Positions 1 to 11,407 of a DNA stretch of 64,000 nucleotides are shown here, piece by piece. The first letter of the stretch is position 1, and every line of letters begins with the position of its first letter. The stretch is from Trifolium pratense (Eukaryota; Streptophyta; Magnoliopsida; Fabales; Fabaceae). A model generated the notes under the pieces. The model was given only the letters and a program-made list of their open reading frames with translations. It was not told the DNA's origin and made no database searches. A program made the position numbers and the translations under genes. Location: NCBI RefSeq assembly GCF_020283565.1, contig NC_060065.1, positions 17,646,866-17,710,865 on the forward strand. The letters are read 5' to 3'.

Positions 1-2071
1 CTTGTGTTATGTCCCCTCAACCTCTTGATCCTCAGGAACTGCCTATAGTTTGCAGGTATATTTATCATATATTCCCTGTGTTCCTTTTTAAGTGTGGTGC
101 TTTTAGAAATTGTGTTCCTTTTTATTTGTTATTTTCAAAGTTTAAATATTCTTTTTGTCAAAATTCTTTGTAACTATTTATTGCAAAAGTGACATAAATT
201 GAATGACAGAAAGTTCCTGGTATGGAGAAAAAGATAAAAAATTCCTTCAAAAGTAACAAGGTTTATAGATGATGCCTAAAAATTCTGTTGAGTATTGGCT
301 ATTTATATGATGTTGTCAAAACATATAACTTCTGAACTCTATTTTGCTATCTAGTAATACCTATATATAAATAGGAATGCTGTCCATAATTTTAAATTTT
401 GATATACCAACTAATCGGAGTTGAGGCATTCAGGTATGAATCTGAGTTTATTAAATGAATCTTAAAAGGTGAACTGTCTTAGTGTCTTTTATAAAATGGA
501 CCACAGGGAGTATTAAGAACCAGAGGGAGTAGCTTTTAGTCTTCCACAAATTCAGATCCTGCATCCTCCTCCTCCTCCCCTTATCACTATTCACTAGTTT
601 AAAACTCCCCTAAGTTTGTCCCATTCAAATCCTGCAGCCTCCATTCAAATCCCGCCATACCGGGTGCTATGCGGCGCCGTCATATTGGCCTATGGCGGAA
701 AATCCTGCAATATCTGCCAAAATTGGTCATGGCGGAGAGGCCAAAAACTGCCATTGATACCCGCTGCCATGGCAGATATTTAATAACACTAGCAATCTCA
801 TAGCATATATGATGAATACAGTGTCATGCAAAGCTGGATAATTTGACATTATGATTTCTACTCTGAGCCTAAAACTGCATACATCTGCCTGACCCGAGAA
901 CCAACCTGGTGTGGGATCCTTGTGCACCAAACCACCCTTTTAAGATTTCTATTATGAGCTACTTATGATTTGTTTGTTAAATGAGTGCTTGTCCACTACT
1001 TCCTACATAAACTTAACATCCCAAACATTGTAAATTTTCTTTCAAATTACATGCACACACTAATAGCTTTAAATTAATCATCACTACAGTACAAAAGTTG
1101 GTTTTGCACTTTTACTCAAAATGAGGCACAAACTTTGCATTTAACCATAAGCATAAAAAATCAGATGTTACACAATCCTAGCCATTATTAACTTTTCCAC
1201 CCTGACATTATTTAACTTAATTTACTTGCAGAGATATAACAGTTGAGTACTCTAAGCTTGTGAACAAAGTGGGCATGATTCTGTTTGAATTGCTTTCTGA
1301 AGCATTAGGTCTCAATTCAAGTTACCTTAAGGACATAGATTGTGCAGAAGGACTTTTCCTAATTTCCCATTATTACCCACCATGCCCGGAGCCAGAATTG
1401 ACTTTTGGTACCAGTGCTCATTCTGACAGTAGCTTCCTCACTGTTCTCTTACAAGATCAACTTGGTGGCCTCCAAGTTTTCCATGAAAATCAATGGGTTG
1501 ATGTCACCCCAATTCCCGGCTCTTTGGTTGTTAACCTCGGTGACATGATGCAGGTAAATCTATCCATTTTTCTCGTAGAACATAACATTTATCTATCTAT
1601 CTATCTGTCTGTCTATGCGCTATTAACCTCGGTGACATGATTCAGTGGACACGTCATCTCCTTATAACTTTGCGTCTAGTACCTGTGAATGTGATTTCTA
1701 CGCAGCTTCATTCATAAAATAAGCTCTCAAGTCCTTTAGAAGCAAAACATAAAATCATCATGAGATATATAGAAGCTAATCCAAATTGGTTTTCAATGCC
1801 TAAACATTTTCTGCAGTTAATCACAAACGATAAGTTTCTCAGCGTTAAGCACAGAGTTTTGGCACACAAGATTGGTCCAAGAGTTTCAGTAGCATGCTTT
1901 TTCAGGCAGCATCTTGCCCCTGAGAATTCAAAACTATATGGACCTATAAGTGAATTGCTGACACCAGAGAATCCTCCAGTTTACAAGGAAACGTCGGTTA
2001 AAGGATTGGTTTCACACTACTATGGGAAAGGGCTAGATGGTAATTCTGCACTGGAACACTTCAGGCTGTAA
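1..2071 (+). CDS. 2-oxoglutarate/Fe(II)-dependent dioxygenase, ACC-oxidase-homologue type (5' partial)
   Basis: Only the last three exons are in the window: up to 55, 1232-1553 and 1817-2071, all with GT-AG borders and a continuous frame (codon split AG/A at the first junction, phase 0 at the second). The protein is the C-terminal half of a plant 2OG-Fe(II) oxygenase (DIOX_N plus 2OG-FeII_Oxy fold). Visible active-site features are the iron ligands H-x-D in [16 protein letters not shown], the distal His in HRVLA, and the 2-oxoglutarate-binding R-x-S in PRVSVACFF. The piece [13 protein letters not shown] and the [12 protein letters not shown] junction resemble proteins annotated as 1-aminocyclopropane-1-carboxylate oxidase homologues, which are not true ACC oxidases; the substrate is unknown. 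Soluble cytosolic enzyme expected. No frame breaks in the visible part, so it looks functional. Intron 56-1231 carries a MITE. Confidence 0.9.
640..793. repeat. MITE-like repeat rich in GGCCATGGCGG motifs, copy 1
   Basis: A GC-richer island inside the first dioxygenase intron, with the segment TTGGCCTATGGCGGAAAATC and flanking partial palindromes around GGCC and CCGCCAT. The reverse complement of the same segment occurs at about 53932-54068, inside a MAP65 intron. Two dispersed copies in opposite orientation indicate a mobile repeat. Ends and target duplication could not be fixed by eye. Confidence 0.5.
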
Positions 2072-3162
2072 AGCAAGAGGAATGAAAAAATTGGCTAATA
2101 GGAATGGAAGAGATTCAACATGTCTTGTTCGTAAACTCTCCGATCTTTGTTTTATGAGTGTGATAATTTATTTCTATGTAATTACTTTATTTTCGAAGAA
2201 CATTTCGTGTAAACTATACAAGTTAGTCGAGGATCGAGTAAGAACTTTAAAGTTTACATAGACCAAGGTGGTGCTATCTTGTATATGGCATTCACCACGG
2301 TTAAAAAATAGTTTCCATTGTCTTGACCTTTCATCGTATTGAACTTCAATAATAAATAGTACTGCATAACTCGTACTATCTATCCTGCAGATTATCAGAT
2401 ACAAGACATGTGAATGATTTAAATCTATAATTGTCCAGTTTTAAAATTCAAACTTTCTGTTCCAAATTGTTGCTCTTGTTTATAGCTCTATAAACTACTA
2501 CTACTACTTAGTCCTGTAAGTATTTTAATAATATTAACCATATATAACTGAATGATTATCAATTAAGTCCTATAATATTTCTTAAAGCAAACCTAATTCT
2601 AGCTGATATGAATGAATCACTAACACTTCCTTTCACACAACACAAAAACTTGCTTAAATATAATGAGGATGGGATAATATGTTGACAGATTATATATGGA
2701 GTTGATTATGTACATTAGCATCAGGTTCTATGGTAAAGTATTGGAAGCTATAATTAGCGACATAAACCCTTTACTGTACATTTTTTGCCATTAATTATTC
2801 TACTCTAGTTGTTTGCATAGGATCATTCGTTTTCTGAATTTTGCAGGATAAACCTGCTGCAATTAATTATTCTACAGCAGAAGCATTATTTTTATTTTTC
2901 AATTAGCAAAAAAAATAATTAAAGACCAACTGAGTTAAATTCACGGGACATTAAAGACCTATTTTAAGACGAATTTTGTGTAACTGATTTGATTTGATAA
3001 ATTGGTTGTAATTTGTACGGTATTTGATTTATTGATTTAATGATTTTTTGGGTTGTGTCTAATTTTATGCTTGTATTTTTATAAAAAACAATTTTATGTT
3101 ACATCAAACCTATTCTTATCTTAATTCTTTGATATCCTTTATTATTATTACTTTTACCATGA
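2072..3162. other. Intergenic, 3' side of the dioxygenase gene
   Basis: AT-rich sequence holding the presumed 3'-UTR of the dioxygenase (AATAAA-like signals near 2350) and no supported gene. Confidence 0.5.
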
Positions 3163-3468
3163 GAGCAATTGAGTAACATAACTTTGTACAAGAGCAATCA
3201 AGAACAATCCTCTCTACCTTTTATCTTAAAACGTGAAGCTTTGCTATTCAACATTCTTGTGCTTTTCTTGAATGGGATAATCATGGTCTCCTTAGCTCAA
3301 ATCTACTATGGGTGGTATGCGTTTTCTCTAGGCATTGTTACACCAGCACTAATCGCAATAACAGTGGTGATCGCATCAGAGTATGAGGTTTTTAGAGCAG
3401 AAAGAATGGAGTCTGAAGCCATGTGTTCTGTTTATCTGTGGAGTAGTTTTTGGTTGGGTCGAAAGTAA
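3163..3468 (+). pseudogene. Short open frame with two hydrophobic segments, unrecognised
   Basis: An open frame of about 100 codons with no ATG: upstream of the TTG at 3169 the frame closes with a stop at 3160-3162. The translation has two hydrophobic stretches (about residues 24-45 and 50-70) followed by a charged segment with EYEVFRAERMESE. Composition is less AT-biased than the surroundings, so this may be one exon or a relic of a membrane protein. I do not recognise the family, and a chance open frame is possible. Confidence 0.25.
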
Positions 3469-4650
3469 TTAAATTGTGTTGTTCGCTTCTATCACGACGA
3501 TTGTATTATGAGTTGGTTAGATAGGTCGAACACATGCCCTTTGTGGGTTGTTAAAATCAGGTTGTTAAAATAATCTCGTTTTAAATCGTAAACTCTATCA
3601 ATTTTATGTTTTTAGGTATGATTTTTGTGTTAAATCTGAGTTAAAATCGCAAAAATCATTTGAGTAAAATCGGAAGTTAAAACGAGTTTATATGATTTAA
3701 CTCCTATAAAATCAATAAAATCACTTGACGTATTAGTAATAAATATAATATCATATCTAGAGAAATACTTAAACTTTTATAATAGTAGACTATGTCTATT
3801 TTATTAATTTTTTTGAAGAAATGTCTATTCTTTTTTATAAACAAAAATTCATGGTTGAATAATTGATTATCTTGTTTATATTATAGACAAAAAAACATCA
3901 ATTTTTGCTTATAAAAGGGAATGGAGGAATAGAAGGAGTACATTTTTAGTAATGTTTTTAACAAAGTCTCCTATTTTTATTACGTGTGCAGGAAAAAATA
4001 ATAATAAAAAAAAAAAAACAATACAAAAAGAATAGATGAAAACAAACAAATAAGTAATTATATTTTGATAAAATAATATAATATTGCAAAACTTTATGCG
4101 ATTATTAATTTAAATATAAATAAAATAAAATTTGGTAGATAGACGAAATGACGTTTGGCCTAGCAATTTCTACATTTCTCTTAGTTAAGCTAAGTTTTGT
4201 GGACAATTAAATATATTTGTGAACATTTAAAGATAATAAGTAATTTGATATTCCTTCCAAAAAAAAATTTTGATATATAATAGATACATAAATATTCTTG
4301 TAAAAAAAATAGGTACATAAATATTGTTAAAAAAAGATATATAACAGGGGTTGCACAAAATAAAATAAATCAATAGGTGTTAAATATATTGTGTATTTCA
4401 ATAATATATAATATTAAATCTCTGACATGTATGATTCAAAAAGAGTCGTATTTAATACATTAAAAAGAATGAGAGTTATTATTTATTTACAAAATATATT
4501 GATGTACATATATTTGTTGTGTTATTTGTTATTGAAATGTATGACTATAGTCACATTTACCTAATGAGAATGAAATAAAATCAATTGAGTTTTTATAAAA
4601 AATAAAATAAAATAAAATCAATTAAGTGTGAATTATCTAATATTTAATTT
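3469..4650. other. AT-rich intergenic sequence without a gene
   Basis: Long runs of A and T with many stops in all frames. About 3541-3735 holds imperfect internal repeats around AAATCG/CGATTT, suggesting an old inverted-repeat element, but ends are not clear. Confidence 0.4.
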
Positions 4651-4654
4651 TTTT

Positions 4655-4760
4655 TTTGTCAAGTAGCCTAGTGTTTAGACTCACACATTTAAATGTAGCT
4701 CAAATGGTAGCTACCAAAGACATTATTAAAGGGCCGGGGTTCGAACCCTAGATTCCACAT
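4655..4760 (+). repeat. tRNA-derived SINE-like fragment
   Basis: Contains box-A-like GTAGCTCAAATGGTAGC and box-B-like GGGTTCGAACCC-type sequence (GGGGTTCGAACCCTAG) about 35 bases apart, preceded by GTCAAGTAGCCTAGTG, a head shared with 12516 and 33692. The arms do not fold into a full cloverleaf, so this is a tRNA-derived repeat rather than a tRNA gene. Confidence 0.5.
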
Positions 4761-4789
4761 TTAAAATTTATTTTTAAATTAATAATATA

Positions 4790-4902
4790 TTCCCTCCGTC
4801 CCAAAATATAAGCAAAAGTTGGTCAATAAAAGTGAATGTATTTAGTCCAAATATATCAAGTTTCTTGACTCATTTTTACTTATATTGTGGGACGGAGTGA
4901 GT
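4790..4902. mobile_element. Stowaway-like MITE (CTCCCTCCGTCCC termini)
   Basis: Begins TATTCCCTCCGTCCC and ends GGGACGGAGTGAGTA, with the inverted repeat continuing as CAAAATATAAGC / TTACTTATATTGTG. A TA flank at both ends fits the TA target preference of Stowaway/Tc1-mariner MITEs. About 113 bp. Confidence 0.7.
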
Positions 4903-5030
4903 ATTAATTTTGTCACATTTTCTTTAATTATTATTCATAACACTTAAATTTCTAAACTAAGAATAAAATTATTAATTTCATATTACGTTCAAAATTAAAT
5001 AAATAAATAAAAATATATTATATATGTTCG

Positions 5031-6028
5031 GTTAAGATCAATTGACACCAAGATGTCAAATTAAATTTGACACCAAATTTTGGTGTCAAATTAAATTTGA
5101 CACCAAATGATCATTATATTACTTCTATACTTCTATATTTTCAATTTTACTTAAAAAGAAAAAATTCCCTCCAATTTAATTTAATCAAAGGCTCGGAATC
5201 ATTCTCTTATAAATTATCACTTATAAATTAGGATTTAATTGATATGCATCGACGATGTAAAATAATTTTACACTATCAACCAATATCAACCATGTTTTCC
5301 ACCACATCACCTTATTTCACCCCTCTTTATTGATATGAAATGACAAAATGATGGTTGTTTATTGGACGATCGTATAAAACTATTTTACACCGTCGGTGCA
5401 TATCAATTAAACTCTATAAATTATCAAGTACTCTCTCTATAAAAAAAATTATCATGTACTCTCTACTTTACAATATACTCTAACTTTTTCGTTAATTTGT
5501 TGCTAAATCTCACATTCTCTCGCCTGATATCACTCTTTCAATGATAGCCATACCCATTTCATTAAAAACAGTTTGCCATTGAATCACCAAGCTCTCTTTC
5601 TCTTATCATTGGACCTGAAAAATAGGGCTACTATGTTAATTAACATGTTCCTAATTAACAACTCTTAATATTTTGTATAAAAAATCCTAAAACTTTCAAT
5701 GAGTGGTGCAATTGCATGCAACAGAACAAACAAAACATAAAAATGGTGCTATGGCAGATTCAATGAGTAATTTTTTTACTCGATCCAATGGGTCTCCAAA
5801 ACCTCGTTTTTTTTTAAGATTAGTATAACAAAAAAAACTTTGCTATTGCCTTTCGAAGTTGGATTTACATTTGGAAACAAATTAATGAGAAAATAGAGAC
5901 CATTTATTGATGAAAATCAGAATCTTTATTATCACGTGACATTGGGGATAAAGTCAAAACCTTTAGATGGTTTAAATTTGGTGTTAATTAAATTAAATTT
6001 GACGTATTTGGTGTCAATCGATCTTAAC
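5031..6028. mobile_element. Non-autonomous inverted-repeat element, about 1 kb
   Basis: Terminal inverted repeats start GTTAAGATCAATTGACACC on the left and end GGTGTCAATCGATCTTAAC on the right. Just inside the left end, TTGACACCAAATTTTGGTGTCAA forms a further palindrome. No coding capacity is seen. A smaller MITE (5229-5416) sits inside, so the element is itself a host for later insertions. The superfamily is uncertain because a clean target duplication is not visible. Confidence 0.6.
5229..5416. mobile_element. 188-bp MITE with GTGTAAAA subterminal motif, copy 1
   Basis: Starts TAGGATTTAATTGATATGCA and ends with its near-perfect inverse (TGCATATCAATTAAACTCTA). Inner ends read CGATGTAAAATAATTTTACAC and ATTTTACACCGTCG. 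A second copy of almost identical length lies at 41836-42022. It is nested in the 5031-6028 element. Non-coding. Confidence 0.7.
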
Positions 6029-6660
6029 TCATATGTTTATTTTAATTTAATATGAGGTAAACTCTACGAGTTGACGAGTTCAACTATATATGTTTCGTTA
6101 TGCTTAGGTATACTCGACATGTACACTCGACTCGTAAATTGGGTCTTCAAAGCTAAATTCGTAAACACAAGTAAATTCGTGCGAGTTTACACGATTTCAA
6201 CGGGTTTGACCGAGTTAACTAGATGTAAAATCATTTTTTTCCTAGTTTACCAAAAAACGAGTTTGCATCCGATTTAACATGTTTTCTTCTATACCTATAA
6301 AAACGTAAAATTGGATAATTTTACAAGTTAAAACGTAATTTTGACAACAATGCTTGTACATATGTTGACTTAGATCACATAGTTTAGTTTCTTTACAAGT
6401 TTTAATCTTTGTTTCTTTTATATCTTGGTGAGTGTAAAATTTTCTTTCTAGCTAGTATTATATCTGGATTTTTATTTTTGTTTCTTCTATTTCTCGGTGA
6501 ATACAAAATTTTCATTCTACTATATTTAGGTTTTAACTTTCGTATCTTTCTATCTGTTTATAACCAGCAATAGTTTTGCGAAAAATAACAAAGTTATACC
6601 ATTGGTTACTTTCACTTGCATCCGTCTATGATTTCTTTTTTCTTTTTTTTGGTTTACAAT
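6029..6660. other. AT-rich intergenic sequence, no gene seen
   Basis: One 68-codon open frame at 6071-6277 has low-complexity composition and no recognisable domain; I treat it as chance. About 6080-6290 has scattered inverted repeats around CTCGTAAATT / CGAATTTACT-type strings. Confidence 0.35.
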
Positions 6661-6661
6661 G

Positions 6662-6745
6662 AGTTGAGGATCGAGACCAGGACCTATAACGTACTAACCA
6701 AACCCCTCATCACTAGACCAAACCTAGTGGCTAATAATTTCTGCT
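6662..6745 (-). repeat. tRNA-derived SINE-like fragment (minus orientation)
   Basis: On the minus strand it reads CTAGGTTTGGTCTAGTGATG followed by GGTCCTGGTCTCGATCCTC and TCATTGTAAACC. The same succession occurs on the plus strand at 61868-61945, ending CATTGTAAAC. The box A/B-like spacing marks it as tRNA-derived. Confidence 0.5.
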
Positions 6746-7457
6746 AACTAACAAATTGAAAGATACATATATTAACATTAACAAACAAAAAACAAATACA
6801 CTTATCCAATGAGTTCTGAGTAATATACTCATAAACTAATTAAAAGTTTGAGTTTATCAGTGTAATAGGCTCGCTCATTATTCACTTTCTTACTCCTTGT
6901 AGCCATATATACTCTCTGGCTTTTTCTTCTTCCTTACGACTAAGATACTGTGCTAAGCCTATACAAATTTTAAATAATTTTTCTGTCATATTAATAGAAA
7001 CACACGAAACGAAGAAAAACAATACTAACAGAAACACATGAAAGACTTCTTTTTTCTTTTGATGGATTTGTATGAATCCTGCCCCTTTGTAGGGATACAT
7101 GCTATGATGACAGTCACTATGGGGAGTTGGCCTTCCTGGGATGGATGTTCATTCCGGCAACGGTTAGTCTTTCTTCAGGGATGTAGGGTAACATTTTTCC
7201 CCTGCAGACAGCGTCTTTCACAACGCTTTTGAACTGTAGATAATCCTGTGTCGTGGGTGCGGTGCTCATGGAACTGCCAATATTTTAGACCACCGGGGCT
7301 TATAAATTTTTGGAGCCAAGGAAGGGTCATTGTACTCAATATGGAAGTAACACAACTAAATTTGACATCAATAGTTTTTGCTTTCCAACTATATCTAAGC
7401 TTCAAACAAATCATTAAAAAGGCTCAATATCCCACTTATGTGAGAGATGACCGTGAT
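6746..7457. other. Intergenic region upstream of the receptor-kinase relic
   Basis: About 7030-7330 is less AT-rich than its surroundings and has short overlapping open frames on both strands, none with a domain I recognise. It could hold the decayed 5' part of the kinase gene or an unrelated transposon fragment. Confidence 0.3.
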
Positions 7458-9224
7458 TACTCAACATAACAGCGTCTTAGCAATGCATACCAAAAAAATC
7501 TCAATACCATCATCTCATATGTATCAGCTGATGAAGCCACAAGCAAAGGTTATAACTACACCGCATAGGGGACAACACAACCAAAGGAGATGCAGTGTAT
7601 GGTCTCTATGATTGCCGCGGCGATGTAGTTGGATACTTATGTCAACTTTGTGTCTCTGCTGCTGCCAGAGAAGTTCTTGACCTTTGCCCCAATAGAGTGT
7701 CTGCTACTATATTAGCTTACTTCACACATTCAAATAGTCATTTAGTTCAAGTATAAAAACAAACATTTTTTGTAGATTGTCAGATGCCTGCATATGAAGA
7801 AACACTTAATGCAGACCTTTCTAGGCCTACAGTTCCATTTATCACAATTCAACATTCTACTGATAACTTTTCAGAGACATCTAAATTAGGGGAAGGTGGA
7901 TTGGGATATGTTAACAAGGTATTAATGATTCGGAATTTTTAATATAGGTTATTAAGTATTTTAGTTTAGTTTCACACTTCTATAGGGAATTCTGCCAGAT
8001 GGAAGACAAATAGCAGTAAAAAGGCTCTCAAAAATTCTGGTCAAGTCTCAGAGGAGTTCAAGAATGAAGTAATGTTTATAGCTAAACTGCAACATCGCAA
8101 CCTTGTAAGACTTTTGGGATGCTGCTTGGAAGGAAATGAAAAGCTACTTGTGTATGAGTTTATGCTGAATGCAAGTCTCAACTTTCACCTGTTTGGTATG
8201 TTTTCAGTTAGCCACATCGGGGAAGGGGGAATTTGTTTTCATGTAGATTTTGGAAACAAGAGACGTGTTGAAAACAAAGTGATAGTTTTGTAACTAAATA
8301 AAAACATATTTCTCAAATTAAACATGAACTCCAGTTTTCTATATGGATACTTTTTTTGTTACAGTTTTCTATATGGATATTTTGTTGAGATCTGTTCTGT
8401 CTTTTTGTTGTCAGATGATGAAAAAAGAAAGGAACTCAATTGGAAACTAAGTTTGAGCATTATCAATGGAATTGTAAAAGGTCTTTTATACCTCCATGAG
8501 GACTCTAGACTAAGGGTAATTCATAGAGATCTCAAGGCTAGCAATGTTCTATTAGATCATGAAATGAATCCCAAAATATCAGATTATGGATTGGCAAGGG
8601 CATTTGAAATAGGCCAAAACCAGGCAAATACAAGACAAATAATGGGCACCTAGTGACAAACTAATAGTTGAAAATTAATTAAATTCCACGATGTAAGAAA
8701 AATAACAAACTACTATTGATTTCCAATAGTGGACACATGGCACCAAAATATGCAATGGAAGGAGTATTTTCCGTTAAATCTGATGTATTCGGCTTTGGAG
8801 TACTAGTTTTAGAAATCATTACTGGGAAAAAGAATACTGGATTCTATATGTCAGAACATGGTCAAAGTCTTCTTTTATATGTGAGTTTTTCATTTTTATC
8901 TGATCAAGAATTTATACAATAGTGTTAGCTTTGAGCTTAATAATATTCACAATAACTTGCAGACATGGAAAAAATGGTGTGAAGGAAAATGTTAGGAAAA
9001 TCCTGTATAGATAATGAAGTTGTGAGGTGCATAAACATTGGTATATTGTGTGTTCAAGAAGACGCGGCAGATAGACCTGAACCATGTCAACTGTTGTTGT
9101 AATGTTGGCTAGTGACACAATGACCCTTCCAAAACCCAAACAACCTGCATTTTCAATTGGAAGAATGACCTCCAAGACTCTATCCATTAATGATGTAACT
9201 ATCTCAAACATTTTACCAAGGTAA
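7458..9224 (+). pseudogene. Cysteine-rich receptor-like kinase (DUF26/CRK), decayed
   Basis: A DUF26 (Gnk2) domain relic lies at about 7466-7757: LNTIISYVSADEATSKGYN, then after a frameshift near 7568 GDAVYGLYDCRGDVVGYLCQLC with the C-x8-C-x2-C signature. The rest of the ectodomain and the membrane segment are missing. The kinase follows in exon-like pieces: a glycine loop (GEGGLGYVNK, 7890-7920); [15 protein letters not shown] with the catalytic Lys; a one-base loss in an A-run near 8031 that shifts frame before [30 protein letters not shown] at 8517-8546; DYG in place of DFG; a stop after MGT at 8651-8653 before the [19 protein letters not shown] segment (from about 8731); a stop at 8993-8995; and a C-terminal tail ending at 9222-9224. 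Intact relatives are plasma-membrane Ser/Thr kinases in stress signalling. At least two frameshifts and two stops make this non-functional. Confidence 0.88.
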
Positions 9225-10079
9225 GGGTATCGGGATAAATGCCTATTTCCTTTGTTGTAAACGAACAGGAAGATCAAATGCCAAGGAAGGGCAATGAAGA
9301 CTCTGGATTTCTGAAATTGCAGAAAATCATATACTCTATGTTGGTTTTGGAAATACTAAATGAACAGCATTCATGTTGTCAATTATCCATGTAGCTGGCA
9401 CTATTAAGTGGGAAAAGGCTCTGTTGGTATTGTTGTATTGTGCAAGATCTTGTTATTGTAAAATATTTGACAGACTCTACCAAATCAGTTAGGCATGGAC
9501 ATGATTCAGTTAAGCAATAAAACTGAACACGAATCAAACTATTTAACAACCCCAAACCAAACTGGTTCCTTGGTCCAGTGCACCAGGTTTGGCAAAACCA
9601 AACAGGTTTCAACCAGCTACAACCTTCTATATGACTCAAATAACAGTAATTCAAATTCCAATGGAATCTACCATATCAAGATTTTGCAACTACTATGTGC
9701 ATTTACATCATGAGGGTTTGGTTTGGATATAAAATCTGAACATAGTTTGCACCTTTCGCACAATCAAAATCAGAAAATACAATCCAAAAAAATTGCCCTT
9801 AATATCAGAAAATAGAATCTCAGAACCTTGATCAATGCTGTGACAGGTGCTATTACTCAGAAGGAGTTGCAGGTACATTATCACCAACACTCGCGTAAGC
9901 AAGTTCCTACAGATAAGAAGACATAATCAAAACTATAAATCACATAAGGCAAAATAAAAGCATCAAACCAAAATCCAAACCACAATCCTCCTAAATCTAG
10001 ACCAAAGTCTGCATTTGGAGCCATTAAAGCAGGCATTAAAAGTCATTATAAAAACAAATGTAGACTATTAAACCAGAAA
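9225..10079. other. Intergenic, between kinase relic and transposase fragment
   Basis: May include the kinase 3' flank (to about 9400). No supported coding region; the overlapping open frames at 9379-9713 are on opposite strands and show no domain. Confidence 0.35.
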
Positions 10080-10838
10080 CTATAAACACAAAAGCATACT
10101 AACATTTGCAGGTATATCTTGTTGTGGTTGAACTGGTTGTGAAGCTGTGGCAGATTGTGACGTATCTTCACTCGCTTCAACCAATTCCCTAACCCGTTTC
10201 ATAGCTCTATAAATCTTTGAATCATCTACATGCACCCCAAACTCGCGCTTTAAATAGGCACGTGCTTCACAGCGACTAAGGCTAGGTTCGGTTCTGATTT
10301 TGTCCTCTAGTTTCTTAACAGCCCATTTACTATTAGCTTGTTTATTTTTAAATCCTGTTCCATTACATGTGTGTTTCGAAACAAATGTCTTAATTTGAAA
10401 ACTTTGACAGAACTCACTCCAGCTACAAAAGATCTCCCACTTGCAATCTTGTTGCTTGCATTTTGCCCTAGCTCTAGTCTTGTCATTTTTGACCCATTTT
10501 ATCTCCCTTTGCAAATGGATAGTGTAATCCTTCACAGCTGTCTTAAAACTTGATAGGTTAGTGAACAACATCTCTAGCTCAAGACAGAGAAAACCAAACT
10601 TTGCCACTTCGCAGAATCGAGGGAACACAGGTTGTTTAGGTCCATCTACTTCTTCGTCATCCGACAAACATATAGGAGTCTTAAGTTCTTCAGAATGGTA
10701 ATTATAAAAGCTGTCACTTTCTTCTTCCTTTGTCATGCCCCCAACACCTACTTTCTCCGCAAAATCATATCCTTCATCGGTAGACATTCTCCTCGCACTT
10801 TCAGGATCCCCTATCATGTTGGGAAAAAGAAACAACAA
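10080..10838 (-). pseudogene. MULE (MuDR-type) transposase, N-terminal fragment
   Basis: An open frame of 252 codons. Residues about 15-75 are acidic (EEESDSFYNYHSEELKTP). Residues about 75-205 match the plant MuDR DNA-binding region: LSSFKTAVKDYTIHLQREIK, then KNDKTRARAKCKQQDCKWEI with paired cysteines, a KTFVSKHTCNGT zinc-ligand motif, and KNKQANSKWAVKKL. After residue about 225 it runs into unrelated sequence and stops; the MULE catalytic DDE domain and SWIM zinc finger (normally a 600-800-residue protein) are absent. It is therefore a truncated copy, or the first exon of a decayed element. Terminal inverted repeats were not found by eye. Confidence 0.75.
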
Positions 10839-10959
10839 TCCAAATGTATTTGTTTAAAAAGTACGTGCATTCTCTAATAGCAAGTGCATTCTATAACTAT
10901 AACACAACTATAACATACGGTAAAAGAGTAAAAGACATTTTAGTAGTGTTAGTCGCAAA

Positions 10960-11105
10960 CGTACGTAGATTGGTCTAGTTGGTAAAGTATGAACCAAAAT
11001 CTCACAATGTCATGAGTTTGAATCTAGTTTTCGATGTGAGGCCTTGTTAGTGGGTAATATATAAATATCTTTGTTAAGTGTTATCTAAGCCATGGGACTT
11101 TAGTT
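10960..11105 (+). repeat. tRNA-derived SINE-like repeat
   Basis: Reads GATTGGTCTAGTTGGTAAAG (box-A-like) then ATGAGTTTGAATCTAG (box-B-like) about 40 bases later, followed by a tRNA-unrelated body. This layout is typical of plant SINEs. Confidence 0.5.
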
Positions 11106-11407
11106 GACTTGACCCTCTTAACCCCTCGAGACCCAAATGTCTTAAATCTAGGAAAAGAAAAGGAGAAAAGGCTGCTCTCGTACCATAACTACTTTTCCGA
11201 GAAACGGAGGGTTAACACACAAAAAGTTACTACATAGAAAACTCTACCGGTGAAAAAAATAACTAACTTTACTTGCCCAATATACCTACAACAAAAATGA
11301 TTTAGATGTTACCTTTGCTAAATAATAACAACGAAGATGGTGCCCAAACCAAACCTTGGTTCTCAACTATATGGAGGAGGAGGAGGAAGAACACTGCGTT
11401 AGAATGT

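Noticed and set aside
4695..4757. Possible tRNA gene (TAGCTCAAATGGTAG ... GGTTCGAACC)
   Set aside because: The acceptor and anticodon stems do not pair; similar sequences recur with SINE-like heads, so it is a tRNA-derived repeat.
7038..7469. Overlapping open frames on both strands before the kinase relic
   Set aside because: No domain recognised and no splice-consistent model; kept only as an unexplained, less AT-rich stretch.
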